From Cynocephalus volans (Eukaryota; Chordata; Mammalia; Dermoptera; Cynocephalidae), in assembly GCF_027409185.1 (NCBI RefSeq), contig NC_084463.1:109230133-109294132 (forward strand): a stretch of DNA of 64,000 bases, read 5' to 3'. Position numbers and translations under genes: made by a program. Positions 46,561 to 61,061 of this stretch are shown here, piece by piece. The first letter of the stretch is position 1, and each line of letters opens with the position of its first letter. The notes under the pieces are model-generated. The model was not told where the DNA came from and ran no database searches. It saw nothing but the letters and a program-made list of their open reading frames with translations.

Positions 46561-47656
46561 ATTCTTATTTTTTTTTTCAGAATTTTCTTTAACATTATTA
46601 TACTATCTTTTCTATTACATATAATTTTTAAATTCTTTCGAAAATAAATTTGGATTTACAAGCTTTTCTCTAATCCTTACTTAGAAAAGACCAGAAACTC
46701 CAGTTCTTCCGATCTTGAATTAACAGGCCTCTACTTGAAAACGGAAAGCAACACAGTATTTCCACCTGTGCAAATCTAAAGATGGAGAGCAAAAAAACAG
46801 GGCTGGATTCAACTATGCTGTTGTTGCTGTCTGAAGGACTGATGATAAATTCAGAAACCGACAGAGGAGAGAAAAGGAAAAGGACCACCAGGGCTCTTTT
46901 CAGGTTGTCAGTATGTTCCCAAGGCCACCTGGAGAGAGGCCTGGGGTAGCAAAAACATCAGTGCCACATTTACCTGCCATACCAGGCCGCTGCCTGGCAT
47001 CATCTCTCTTCTGCTTATTTTGCAGGTATTTTCTGAGGTCCCGACTCTCTGAGGGAGTCAGGATGCCTGAGATGTCACAAGGCCATGCTCTACTTCAGAA
47101 GAGATGTCACAGAGAAGGACATCTCTCAGGGGTCATGTCCAAGGTCATGCCCCACGTGCCTGGTTGGGATGGGATACGTCACTTAATGCCTAATATCTGG
47201 CTGCTACTCAACTGCAGATATAGAACTCAGCTTTGTCTGCTCTCTCTGACCTCGGGAAACTGATCCCCTCTGAACAAACCCCACCTGAGCTGAATGTTTA
47301 AACAACATGGTTGTCTTGTGAAGGAGAGGGAGCTGCCTACAAAACCAGGATCAGACAACTTCCCAGAGTATTCCCTCTACCCTGGAGATCAAACCATTGA
47401 TGAAAGAATGTTAGGTGAGCATGGAACACAACACAGAATGCTGGGACCACTGAGGGAGGCCTTCCATTCAGCCAGGTGGCCTGAGAAACAAGTTGTAGCT
47501 CCCCTATAACCAAGGAACCGGCAAACTATTCAGAAGCAGTGTCCTAGTACCCAGAACCCTATCTCAACCCCTTGTACAGTCTTAGGCCTTGCTCCAGGTT
47601 CCAGTTACAATACACCTGAAGGTTACCTGCCATTCCCAAGGTTCTGCCCAGCTTAC

Positions 47657-47662
47657 CTCCAT
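47657..47662 (-). other. TRIM66: Candidate TRIM66 upstream exon end with start codon (ATG GAG, then donor)
   Basis: On the minus strand ATG-GAG is followed directly by a strong donor, GTAAGC. An exon ending here leaves phase 0, which matches the phase-0 acceptor at 40,525. The join would read Met-Glu-Gly-Val-Glu-Leu. The 5' extent of the exon cannot be seen. Donor strength and phase are observed; the assignment is an inference. Confidence 0.4.
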
Positions 47663-47904
47663 TGACAGATCATCTTCCCAAGAGTAGCTTTTAGGTAGCT
47701 CAGCTCATCCCTTCTGCACTCAACGGCCAGTTTCGATGTCAGAGAATGATCTCTTCTTAGATCTTGCCTCCCAGTCGCAAGACCCTTCTTTCTGCTGGTA
47801 ACATGCAGTCTGTGATTAAGGTTGAAGGAGTGGTGAAGACCATAATGCTGTGAGGTCAAAGAGGGAGTGGTCACAGAGGTAAAAGCAGGGGGTCTGGAGA
47901 GAAA

Positions 47905-48105
47905 GACTAAAGGCTAGGCCCAGGCTTTGTATCTTACCAGCTATGTAGCCTCTGGCAATTCACTCAACTCTTCTGTGCCTCAGTTTTTCTTTTTCTCTTT
48001 TTCTTTTGTGCCTCAGTTTTCTCACACATGGAATGAAACTGGTAGTGAACTCTCAGGCAGATGCATTTTGTAAATTGTAAGGTATCCTGAAAATGTTGGC
48101 TATTA
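47905..48105 (+). mobile_element. MIR SINE with an internal repeat
   Basis: The MIR core 'agcctctggcaattcactc' and 'ctgtgcctcag' are clear. TGTGCCTCAGTTTT occurs twice, separated by a T/C-rich spacer (about 47,975-48,020), a small internal duplication. Confidence 0.7.
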
Positions 48106-48404
48106 TCATTGTGGACTGGAGTGTTCTGGGAAGAAGCACAATATAAGATGGGCCTTAAATGTTCAGGAAGATTCAGGATATGTGGTCAGGAAGAGGATGG
48201 GCACTCCAGAAATGAGAAATGGCATGAGCAAAGGCAAAAATGCCCAAGAGATGTACCAATTATGGCTGCAGTAGAAAGCTTGTGTAGGGAAGAAACTGAG
48301 GTAAGATTGGAAAGGCACATGGGCTATATTCTTTTGGAAATAAGGAGCTATAAGACTTTTTAATCCAGTGAGTAAAAAGAACAAAAGTCATTTTTTTTTT
48401 AATA

Positions 48405-48921
48405 CTAACTGTGAAGGATAATTCTAGGTGTCAACTTGGTTAGATGAAGGAATGCTGAGAAACCTGGTAAAGCTATCTTTTTAGGTGTGTCCATGAGGGT
48501 GTCTCAGCAGAGATTAGCATGAGAGCCTGAGTGGACTGGGTGGGAAAGCCCCACCCTCAAGGTGGGTGGGAACCATCCAATCTGCTGCGGGTCCAGAGAG
48601 AACAAAAGACAGAGGAAAGAGGTGAAGCTCTCTCTTCATCTGCTGCAGCTGGGACACACTCTTCTCTCCTGTCCGTGGACATCAGAGCTCAAGACTTCAG
48701 CTTTCGGGTTCCAGAACTTACACCAAGGACACCATCAGCTTCCCTGGTTTTAAGGCCCTTGGACTTGGACTGAGCCATGCTACGGGCATCCAGTTTACAG
48801 ACGGCCTATCGTGGGACTTTTCTTCATAGTCACGTTAGCTAATACCCCTAATAAATCCCTCTCATATAATTATAATGTATCCTATTGATTCTGTCTCTCT
48901 GGAGAACCCTGACTAATACAC
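48405..48921 (+). mobile_element. MLT2-type LTR (ERVL), solitary
   Basis: 'gtgtcaacttggttagatg', 'ggtgtctcagcagagattag', 'caaggtgggtgggaaccatc' and the end 'ctctggagaaccctgactaa' are in MLT2 order. Open frames within it are incidental. Confidence 0.75.
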
Positions 48922-50579
48922 TAACCTAGTGGAGGTATGAATGAGGGACGAGAAGAGGGTTAGAATGCAGGCACAGTTATCAGAGGAGGGTGTTGAAAAC
49001 TCCAAATAAGAGATATGATGAGGGCATAAATAAAAGCAGTGCCACTAGGGCATAAAAGGAAGAAGAAGATTTGAGAGAAACAGAAAGAAAAGGATATGGT
49101 GACAGTGTATTATAGGAAAAGAAGGTTTGGGGACAATTTTCAGGTCTTCCTGATTTTAGCTAGGTGGACGATGGTGTCACTCACCAAGATACAGAATAAA
49201 GGAAAAGGCAACAGTGAGCAGGGAAAATTAAGTTCTTTGGATATGTTTATTCTGTCTGTAGAATATCCAAGGGATACTGATCAGTAATTAAGTGAATATA
49301 TGAGTGCAGAGCTCAGTAATAGAGATGTGAATTGGAGCCACCCAAGACAGGGTACTGTGAAAAGATAAGGACAGAAGGCTGAGAAACATCAACATTTAAA
49401 TGGTGGACAAAGTGGAAGAACCTGAAAAGAAGACTGAGAAGTGGCCAAAGAAGTAGGAGGAAGGCAAGAGTTTCTCTAGAAAAATGTACAACAGAAAGAA
49501 CAAGTGGTATGAAGAATGGGAAGCGTCCATTCAGTTTGGTAATTGGTTCATTAATGACCTTAGTAAGAGCAATTTCACTGAAGTAGTAGGCCTGAGAGCT
49601 AGACTGCAGTGGATTAAACAAAGAATGGCAAACAAGCAAATGGACAGGATTTGTAGACTACTATTCGTTTGGGGAGCTTGACTGTAAAGAGCAAGGGTAG
49701 TAGATAGAGAAGGGAGAATTTAGAATATTTTAGCTAAAATATATTTTAGCTGAAGGAAGCAAGACAGAGAAAAATAATTACACAATAATTGAGGGATGGG
49801 ATCTTGAACACTGGTTGAATGAGCCAACTTAAGACAGGAGGGACTCCTCTTACGCTATTAGTAAAGAAAGGAAGGTGAGGTTAAGTTCATATATTCACTC
49901 AACAATTACTTCTTGAACATGTACTACATGCCAGGAAGTGGGAGTGCATGGATAAAAGAACACAATCCTTAAGCCCATAAGGAATCTGGTCTAGTAGGGA
50001 AGATAAATGTAGATCAATAATTAAAGAGCTGCGTACTAGACTGTGTGGTGATACAGATGGGGAAGTGAATAATTATGACTGAATGGGTCAGAGGTTTCAC
50101 AGAGGAGGAAATGCTTGCAACGGGTCCAGGTTGGGCAGTAGCTCTCTTATCCAGCAGGGGTCAAGGGCGTGTCAAAATGGATTCCGGAGAAAATTTAAAT
50201 GCGGTGGCATTAAGAAAAAGTATTTACAGGGTCTGAATTAGAAGCAATCAGGAATATAGGTCCCTGAAGAGAAAAGGTTGTTCAAACTTGAGAGGACGTG
50301 CAAGATGTTAGCAAAGGGCAAAGGAGAATGGAAGGCGGATGTCCACTCAGGAGTGTAGGCGAACATTTCGGGAGAAGCCCAAGTGCTTAAAAGTGAGCAG
50401 AGAGAGACACGAGGTGGGCACACGGAGGGTGTCACTGTGGCTCCTCACTGCGGAGGACACTCAACATCACCAGGCCCGAGCACACCACTAAGAACTGGAG
50501 AAGCGCGTGGGCCCGTTCAGGGCTGGGGCATTAAGGTGAGGAGCTGAGAGGCGGAGGCCCTTCGAGTTAGCTTAGGCGG

Positions 50580-50902
50580 TTCCTGGGCCCAGGATCCAGA
50601 AATGGGGCCGACCCACCTACGCAGCGGCGGCGTGCATCAGAGCGCCCCATGCCCCCTATTCCTCAACAGTTCACAGCCTCCGAGCCAGGCACAACGAGCT
50701 GTGCTAAGGAGAATTTACGGCCACCAAGTCCCTGTGACGTCGCTGCGAGGAAGACGACTAACCGTAGGAAGGGGAATCATCCGCCAGACACACGAAACCC
50801 GCGAGACCAAGGAGACCCCGCCCGAGTCCCGCCTCCCTGCCGGAAGTGAGACACTTGGCCCCGCCCCCACGCTCGGTACCTCGCGAGACTTCGCTGAGGC
50901 CT
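50580..50902 (+). promoter_or_regulatory. RPL27A: RPL27A CpG-rich promoter
   Basis: A CpG-dense block lies directly upstream of the first exon. Visible motifs are TGACGTCG (50735-50742, CRE-like), CCGGAAGTG (50840-50848, ETS/GABP type) and the palindrome CTCGCGAG (50880-50887). All are typical of housekeeping and ribosomal-protein promoters. There is no TATA box. A minus-strand donor-like TAG|GTGGGT near 50,615 leaves a bidirectional role possible. Confidence 0.75.
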
Positions 50903-50926
50903 CTCTCTTTCGTCTCTGTCGCCGCC
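50903..50926 (+). promoter_or_regulatory. RPL27A: 5'TOP-type 5' UTR of RPL27A
   Basis: The pyrimidine tract CTCTCTTTC sits where the transcript should begin, 20-odd bases before the ATG. A start at C followed by pyrimidines is the TOP signature that places ribosomal-protein mRNAs under mTOR/LARP1 control. The exact start base is inferred. Confidence 0.65.
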
Positions 50927-53896
<2,970 letters not shown>

Positions 53897-53916
53897 AGCT
53901 ACATGGAAGGAGGTTC

Positions 53917-53922
53917 ATTAAA
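53917..53922 (+). terminator. RPL27A: RPL27A poly(A) signal ATTAAA
   Basis: ATTAAA lies 21 nt after the stop codon, giving the very short 3' UTR usual for ribosomal-protein genes. Cleavage is expected near 53,935-53,945, where a T-rich stretch (ggcttttctcttg) follows. Confidence 0.85.
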
Positions 53923-53944
53923 TCTAACAAATGGCTTTTCTCTT

Positions 53945-56555
53945 GTAGTCTTGAGTGTAGGTTCTTTGGTGGTATCTCTATACCCCTTCCTGTACCTTGG
54001 AAACTCACCTAACAGATTCTCAGAGTTAAGGATATGAGGTCGTGGATTCCTACTGACTCCCCTTAGAAAGTGTGTGGTAGAGATAGTATTTCCATTTGTA
54101 AAATGAAAATGATACCTGTTGATAGTTGAAATAGCTATTGAAAAGCCTATTTGCATCGTACTTTGTATTTTAGTGAATAGGAGAATGTACCTTTAATGGA
54201 GCTTTGAAAGGGAAGATTCCATTTTGATGGGGCATGGATTTTGATGGCTCTCGTTCTAAAGAGGAACAGGGTGATAGGATAGAGCCAGTTTTTTAAGATC
54301 TAATTCCTGAGCATAAGTTTTTTCCACATGGCGCCTTCATCTTGGATCAAGTTCTCATTACAACTAGAATATAATGAATCAAAATCTTGAGGTGAGGTCC
54401 AGCAATCTGAACTTAAAACACCAGGGCTTTTATCAAAGTGGATTACATTCCAGTAAGCAGTTGTCAGAGATTTATAGATCCCTAGGCATAGGCATTCTTT
54501 GAACTTTAAGAATAATGATGAGATTAATTTTACATTTAGTCTGAAATGTATATTGTGGAGAAAATTGGGAAATGTTGAAGGCCAGACTCTGGAATTAGGT
54601 TTTCTAGGGTTTGTATCTCTTGCTACTGCAAAATCTTGATACTGACCAATGCTTGGTTACAAATAGGATACTCATGGCTCTCAGGGTAAATTCTAATTTG
54701 CTACAGTTATTCCTGAGATTTTGAGCTTTTTTGACCCAAAGTAAAACAGTCTAGAACCCTGGGCAAAGAAATTAAGGTGGCACAAAGAAATTAAGCTGCT
54801 CAGTTTGTGGAGGTTTCCTTGCTTTCTGGGGTTATGTATGGGCTGGGAACCGTGATTTTCTATGGGACAAATCTATCATGACAATCTTTAGAGGATGTTG
54901 GGAATCAAACAGAGGAAGCACAGAGGAGAAATTGAATTGAATTGACTTGGATAAGAATAGAGTTACAAGGAGTCAGGAAAACTATTCAGTTGGACAGTCT
55001 TATAACTGGATCATTAGGGTTTGCATCTTCCATTATGGTACTGACAGGGGTTGGGGGGGGGAATTCTCTCCATTAGGGTCATTTTGAAGACTTATAAACA
55101 CAGAAGCCGAGTCCAAGGTTCTATAATAGGTAGTCACTAGTAAATAAATTAAGAGATTCAACTTAATATTTGGTTTCAAAAGCTGTGTGACTTTTGAGAC
55201 TTAGCCCAAACTCCTCATCTTTAAAATTTAGGTAAAAGTGCCTATTTGAGGATTGTGTAGATTAAGTAAAATGGGAAACATGCACTTAACCTTGGTGTTC
55301 AACTGTTTAACACACGTGTAAGTGTAAACTATTATGGGAGCAGATAGAGTCAACCTCCTTCATGTGATTGTCAATGGGAAAGTGGTGCAAGCAGAGGAAA
55401 TAGCAAAATGTTTTAGAAAAGCAATTTGGAACCAAATGGGAAGTGCTGTTGGTGGAAGATGAGCCTGGAAAGTGGCTGGGCTTTATATCAGGGGTTGGCC
55501 TACAGTGGGAGCCTGGAGGCAGGACCAAGAAAGTGGGAATGAGGGTGGAAAATGGGTAGGATCAGGTGGCATAATGGACAAGACTTGGTGACTAAGTTGG
55601 AGTGGAGCAGACCACAAAATGGTTAGGCATGGAAGGGTCAAGTTTTGGAAGAACATGATCACTAGTGTCTTCCTTGGGAGTTCATTGCTGGTATCCAAGG
55701 TTCCCTTGTGGTAACTATCTGCAAATGACACTGTGTAATACTCATCCTAATCCTATATGGAGGTGCTAAATGCAAAAGTTACTAGTACAGCCATTGTAAA
55801 CAGAAGATGCCTCTAGAAGCCATTTCTTCACATCCTGGAAGAGCAGCTGCTGATCTACCTTATTCCCAGCTTGTTCTCACCCCCAAATCTATCAGCTGGG
55901 CAGGCGCTCTGAGATGGGTGACATTAAAAGCCAAACGTCCACATCCCAAAGAAGGCATGACACATGATTTTATGTTTTAAATTTAGAGTGAAAGGTACCA
56001 CTAGATACAATGTGACCCATAGTAAGGGAACACAGTGTTGGGTAAGACAGACTTTGTTCTACCTGATGAGCAGACTAAGAAATAGTTTTGAGCTCCACGT
56101 CTACCTTGACGCCAGTGATTTCTTGAGCCTACATTCAGTAACATTTTTTCATGAGACTGCCAAGCTGTTGCTAACGTACCCGGTGGGCAGATTCGTACTC
56201 AGTGTCTATTTAGTGGCTGACTAGTGTACACACAGAGTTGATGAGGTTCTCCCAAATGTGGGGAGCAGAGCTTTATCAGATGTCCTCCAACTCGGTGGCC
56301 TTAAGCTTTTGTTCACATACTTAAAATTGTGAAAACGGTACCACCTAGCATAGCACGTTGAGTTTTTTATAAGCTTGAGTTGCAAAGGGATAGAATTACT
56401 AGCCTGATGTGTATGTACTTTGTATTTTCGACCAAACCTTGCAGCTGCAGATAGAACTTCGGACTTGTGGAAAATGACAAAATTTGCAAAAGCAGCCCTT
56501 GTCAAAACAGGCTAAGTAGGATTTAAGTTTAAATAAATGCAAGAATCCCTCTTAG
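53945..56555. other. Intergenic, RPL27A to orphan CpG island
   Basis: Only short open frames without recognisable families are present. There is AT-rich unique sequence with weak MIR-like stretches (about 55,200-55,330). No gene is supported. Confidence 0.65.
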
Positions 56556-56559
56556 CCAA

Positions 56560-57115
56560 CTATTCCAAGAAAAGTCAGCCCCTGGCACGGAAACAAGGCG
56601 AAAGCGCGCACCGTCGGCGACAGATGTGCAGCGTCCACCTACGCTCCCCGACGGCGGGGAGGCTACGGGGGCTCGGGCGGCTTGAAACCCGCAGCGCTCG
56701 GAGCTCCCGCGGCCGTCCATCGGTCTGCACCGCCCAATTTCAGCGGCTCCCTCACGACACATTCCAGAGCTCGGCGCTCTCTTCGGTCCCCGAGAACCAC
56801 TTCCGGAGGGTGCGCAGTTCTGGTTCCGGGGTACTTATACCTCCCGCCCCCCGCCCAGCCACTCCCGGCCGGAAGCACGCTAGGAGTCTTCCCCAGCCTC
56901 CGGCTCGGCCGTTTCCGGCAGGGGGCGGGGCCGGCTCGAGTCGCCCGATCCGATATTTGCCGGGCGAGGCTGGAGGTTGAGCTTCAGCTCCGGCCTTGCT
57001 CGCTGCGCAGCCTTTGGTCTCCTTCCGAGGGAGGCCTCCGGGCCAGCTTTACTGCACTTCAAACCCCGCCTCGGGTGCGCGTAGGAACAAGAGGTGCGGT
57101 CTTTACGAACACTTT
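56560..57115. promoter_or_regulatory. Orphan CpG island, promoter-like
   Basis: About 550 bp of high GC with very many CpGs in otherwise CpG-poor sequence. Motifs include CCAAT (56731-56735), GC boxes (GGGGCGGGG near 56,921-56,931), several CTTCCGG/CCGGAAG ETS sites and an AAGATGG YY1-like site at its 3' edge. It lies between the 3' ends of RPL27A and DENND2B, so neither gene explains it. Downstream on the plus strand, CAAG|GTAAGT at 57,665/57,666 is a strong donor. A minus-strand donor-like GG|GTACGT lies near 56,180. Overlapping open frames of up to 161 codons are GC-driven, with no family I recognise. Confidence 0.65.
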
Positions 57116-60100
57116 CAAGATGGTAATTTCCAAATATCTGAGAATTTACGTTGTTTCAATTGTCTAAAAGATAACGAGCACCAACTATGTTCAAAAGCTT
57201 AAGAAAAGTAAACGCATGTACAAGCATGCAAGTGTCCTGAGAAAAGGAATTTCCTCTTTGGGCTTTGGGAGGTGACGGAAATGATGTATGTTGTGGTAGT
57301 TTGTTTCTTGTTTAACCGAATGCATTATTACTTTCGTATTGAAAGGAGGTATAAATGGACAAAAAATAACTTTAAAAAGAAATAAGCTGCCAGAAACTTG
57401 TCAGTGCTGAAAAGTATTTTCTCTCGTTGGAGTTTTCATGGCCTTTGAAATTACACCCCCCACCTCCATGGGCAAATATACTTAACATTTTGGAATGCAT
57501 AACACCTCATCTGGCTCTAAAAACTAATTGTGTTTATTTCGTGTACCATCCCTAGTAAAAGCTCTACTTTACATTCCAATTTTTATTTTACTTTCATTCC
57601 CACTTTCAGTTGATGCTGTTTTAAGTATTCTGTTGTGTATCCTTATAAATCATTTTGGGTACAAGGTAAGTTATAAGTCTACCCTGAAATAAAGGGTATT
57701 ATTTTTAACAAAAATTTAATTAAAACCACAGCTCAGACTTACTTCCACAGACTATCCAATGTGAACCAAAGTTTGAACAATACCACTTTCCAAGGGCACG
57801 CCTTACAAATACTGCCCTTAAAAAGCCCAGGCTCCTTATTTCAAGACTACAGTTAACCAGAGCGTGGTTACTTACTGAAAAGAGCATTTAGAACATCGCC
57901 TGCCCTGCGTTAAAAGTTACCAGACTAATTAGAGGAGACAACCCAGGGCCTTTTTTAACTCCAGAACAGAGGAGGGCTGACACCTCTGTAGGCACTGGGA
58001 CTTCCTGGTAGAGACAGCATTGCATTGCCCCTGAGCAATTGCCTGAGGGTTATCAGAAAGGCATCATTTAAGGACATTTGTTCTCAATGGCGGCAATTCC
58101 ATCCTCTAGGGGATTGTTTTGGAAGTTTATCGAGGCCTTTTGGTCACAATCATGGGGGGTGGGTAGATGCAACCAGGGATGCTAGTGTTCTGCAATGGAT
58201 GGGTTGGTCCTACACAACAAAGAAAAATCTAACTCCATTTACAAATAATCAAAAAGTGTTTTGTTCTGTTTTGGTTTTTTATGGTTTTTGTTTGGTTGGT
58301 TGGTTTTTTTTGCAGAGTTTTCATATACTTCTCAGTTCTCTAGGATTCCAACTACTGTTTAAATCAAGGGAAGTTCATACTTTTTGTTCAGAACATTTCC
58401 AAAAATTGTTCATTTCAGAGAACTCCCTCATCAACAATAACTAATCAGTAGGATCTGAGTTGATAATACAACACTTTTATCTGTCTGCATATGTAGCTAT
58501 TGTAGTCATAATTCTCTATACAGGTATAGGCATCTAACTTCGTTATATCTTCTAGTACAGCTGTGCCCAAGCATTTACATATTTAAACATATGTTAAAAC
58601 AAAATACTTCTCTTTTATTTCTCCCCTTTCATATTACAGTTAAGATATGTTTAAGGTAGATTATATTATCTATGACTTTCATTTCAGAATAGTAAAGTGG
58701 AGTTACAGTACGTGCTATAAAAAAAGTGTTAGATCTGATAGTGTGGAGAATCATTGGTTTAGGGCTCCAGAGATCATGGGAAAGCAAAACTTGGAAAGAA
58801 AACCTGAACAGATTTTGTCAGCTTCAAACCAGGCCGCTGTCCATACATCCTCTTCTCGATAAAGCTTCTGTGCCTTGACCTGAGCAATCACTGTATGGGC
58901 CCTTGCAGCCCATTCTGAGCCATTACGTGCCAGTATCAGTTTTCTGAATTGGAATGAAACTGCGGCCACAGCAGGAGGAAGGAGACATACCCTTCTGGGA
59001 TTCACCCAAGGGTTAAGATGCACTGTTTTAAAGGTACATAAAAGGTTCAAAATTTATAAAAAATAATGATAATAATTTACACCTATACATCTTTGTTATC
59101 TGACCTCGTCTGAAGGTTCTTTAGAGCTACTTTTAAAAAGTGGGGCAGGAAGGCGCAGGACAGCAGGAGAGAGAGAAAGCACCTTTGGAAACCGTCTTTT
59201 ATTATTAATGAAACCACTTCTGTGACTGTCATGAAACCCAGACTGGGATAACAGTGATGAGTTCTGGAGGTAACTACACCCCATTCTGAATTTTCTGGTT
59301 ACACTCACTGTCTTCTCTCTCCACCTCAACTGAAAACCCAGACTCATAAGGCCTCAATCCCTGTCCTCCTTTTGCATTCCAGGCAAATGCAAAAGCCAAC
59401 TCTGTAGAAGGCTTTTTCAGAGAAGAAGACTATGGTTTCTTCCTGGAAGACAAACCCTCCACTTTGTTTTTATGAGGCAGATAGCAGCCCCAAATCATAG
59501 ATAGGTTGGGGCCTGCATGGGCCTCAATGGAGATAGGGGGCAGGAGGAAAGAAAATTCAGCATGAGATCATTTCCTGTTTAAACAGACTAGGTTGGAAGG
59601 ACAGGATACCTTACTCCAAGGTTCAAATTCTTCCATACCCAAACCCAATACCAATGAAAAGTTCCAGCTCAGTGCATCATCTTGGGAGTTTTCAAGGCCT
59701 CTGCTCTACCGAGGCCCTGGTGGTTGGAAAGTCTAAATCACTCTTATTCCCCACCCTGCTTCTCTCCTTACTCTTCCATGGAATGTGACAGAACTTGTTC
59801 TATGCAAACTCAAGGTTCCAATGAAAAAAACTTCACAGAGTGACATGGAAGAGTCATAGGCTATGGGTCAGGGCTATGACCAAACCCTGGGTTAGCATTA
59901 GCTGGTCTTCACTCTACCAATGTCTGAATACCCAAAGACTGCTTAAGGGTTTCAGACTGAATAGGAAAAAGTTCAAATTCATCTAACAATGGAGCCAAAG
60001 GGCAAACAGCATTCTTTCCATCATTGGAAGCACATAAATTAAGTCTGAACAGATGGCTACTAGAGAGGAAAGCTGAACTAGAACAATGGTTAGATATCTT

Positions 60101-60317
60101 TTAAATCTAAGACCAGTCATACAAGTCTGGCCAGAGAACTGAATTTCAGTTCTCTGAAATTTTTCCAGGGAGGTCAGTGATCCCCACTGAGGCTAACCGC
60201 TAATCAGGTACTAAATTCCTTGCATGCTGGTGTTTCATCCCCAGGTGGCCTATCTCAGCCCATTCCCAAGAGAGAGAACTCTGGATAATGAAGTCAAGGA
60301 ACACATGGGGCTCTGGG
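57116..60317. other. Intergenic, CpG island to DENND2B 3' end
   Basis: Mostly unique AT-rich sequence. A minus open frame at 58,751-59,050 is fairly protein-like but has no start/stop or splice context I can support. Nothing else is recognised. Confidence 0.6.
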
Positions 60318-61061
60318 CCCAAACAACTGTACACTGTTTATTGAGAACACCCGTAAGGTGATGGGAAGGAGGGATGCCCTGTACCGCATCATGGCCACCA
60401 CTGACTGGGGAGCCCAGAAAGCACTGGCAGAGCTGGGGGGGGCGGGGGTTGGGCTTCCCATGACTCACTGACCATCTCAGAGGGTAGGAGAAACAAGCAA
60501 GGACCAGTCCCAAGAGCCTGGTACCATGCTGCAAATGGGGGCTGACTGGCCTTTGCCTTTCAAAAACAGTGGGTTGGGAAGGTGGACTACTAGAAAAAAA
60601 TAGAAACTCTAAGATTTTAAAAAAAATAGTCCTCCTGTACATAACAAGACAGCATCTGCTCCCAGGGCCCAAGACTGGCAGCAGGGGCCGCAAGCAGGCA
60701 GGCCAAAAGCCTCCAGGGAAGATCAGTGGTTCGGCTGAGACAGTCAGCTGCACATAATTGGCCAGTCACCAGCACCCAGCAAAACGTCATCCATGCTCGG
60801 GCAGGGCAGGAAAGCACCCGGCCCTTTGGGAATATACAAATATTTACCAGATTCTCTTTGCTTGTTACAAAACAGTTAAAGCTTACAGCAGATTATTTAC
60901 AAACAGTATCCTGGGATATCATGAAGGCAAAGATGGGCTGGCTTAAAGGGTGGAGTCTGTGGTGGCAGAGCAGCCACAGCAGCCCAGAGGGTCCCAGGCT
61001 GGGCCCTCTCCCTAGGCTCCAGGCTCTGCAAGTCATTGGACTCTGCTACTGGGAAAGTTGT
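60318..61061 (-). other. DENND2B: DENND2B 3' UTR
   Basis: About 740 nt from the stop codon to the inferred cleavage site. Open frames seen here on both strands, including 60,250-60,753 minus and 60,726-61,205 plus, have no protein family I recognise and lie in this UTR. Confidence 0.8.
60337..60342 (-). terminator. DENND2B: DENND2B poly(A) signal AATAAA
   Basis: The minus strand reads AATAAA, followed by a GT-rich stretch (cagtgtacagttgtttggg). This is the standard arrangement for cleavage near 60,318. Confidence 0.8.

Noticed and set aside
56537-57167. Overlapping open frames of 147 and 161 codons in the CpG island
   Set aside because: Composition-driven frames in GC-rich DNA. There is no recognisable domain, the frames overlap on both strands, and no conserved start context is seen.
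58751-59050. Minus-strand frame with protein-like composition (Trp, Arg, Ala-rich helix)
   Set aside because: No family recognised, no supporting splice sites or start, and surrounded by AT-rich non-coding DNA. A translated search would decide.
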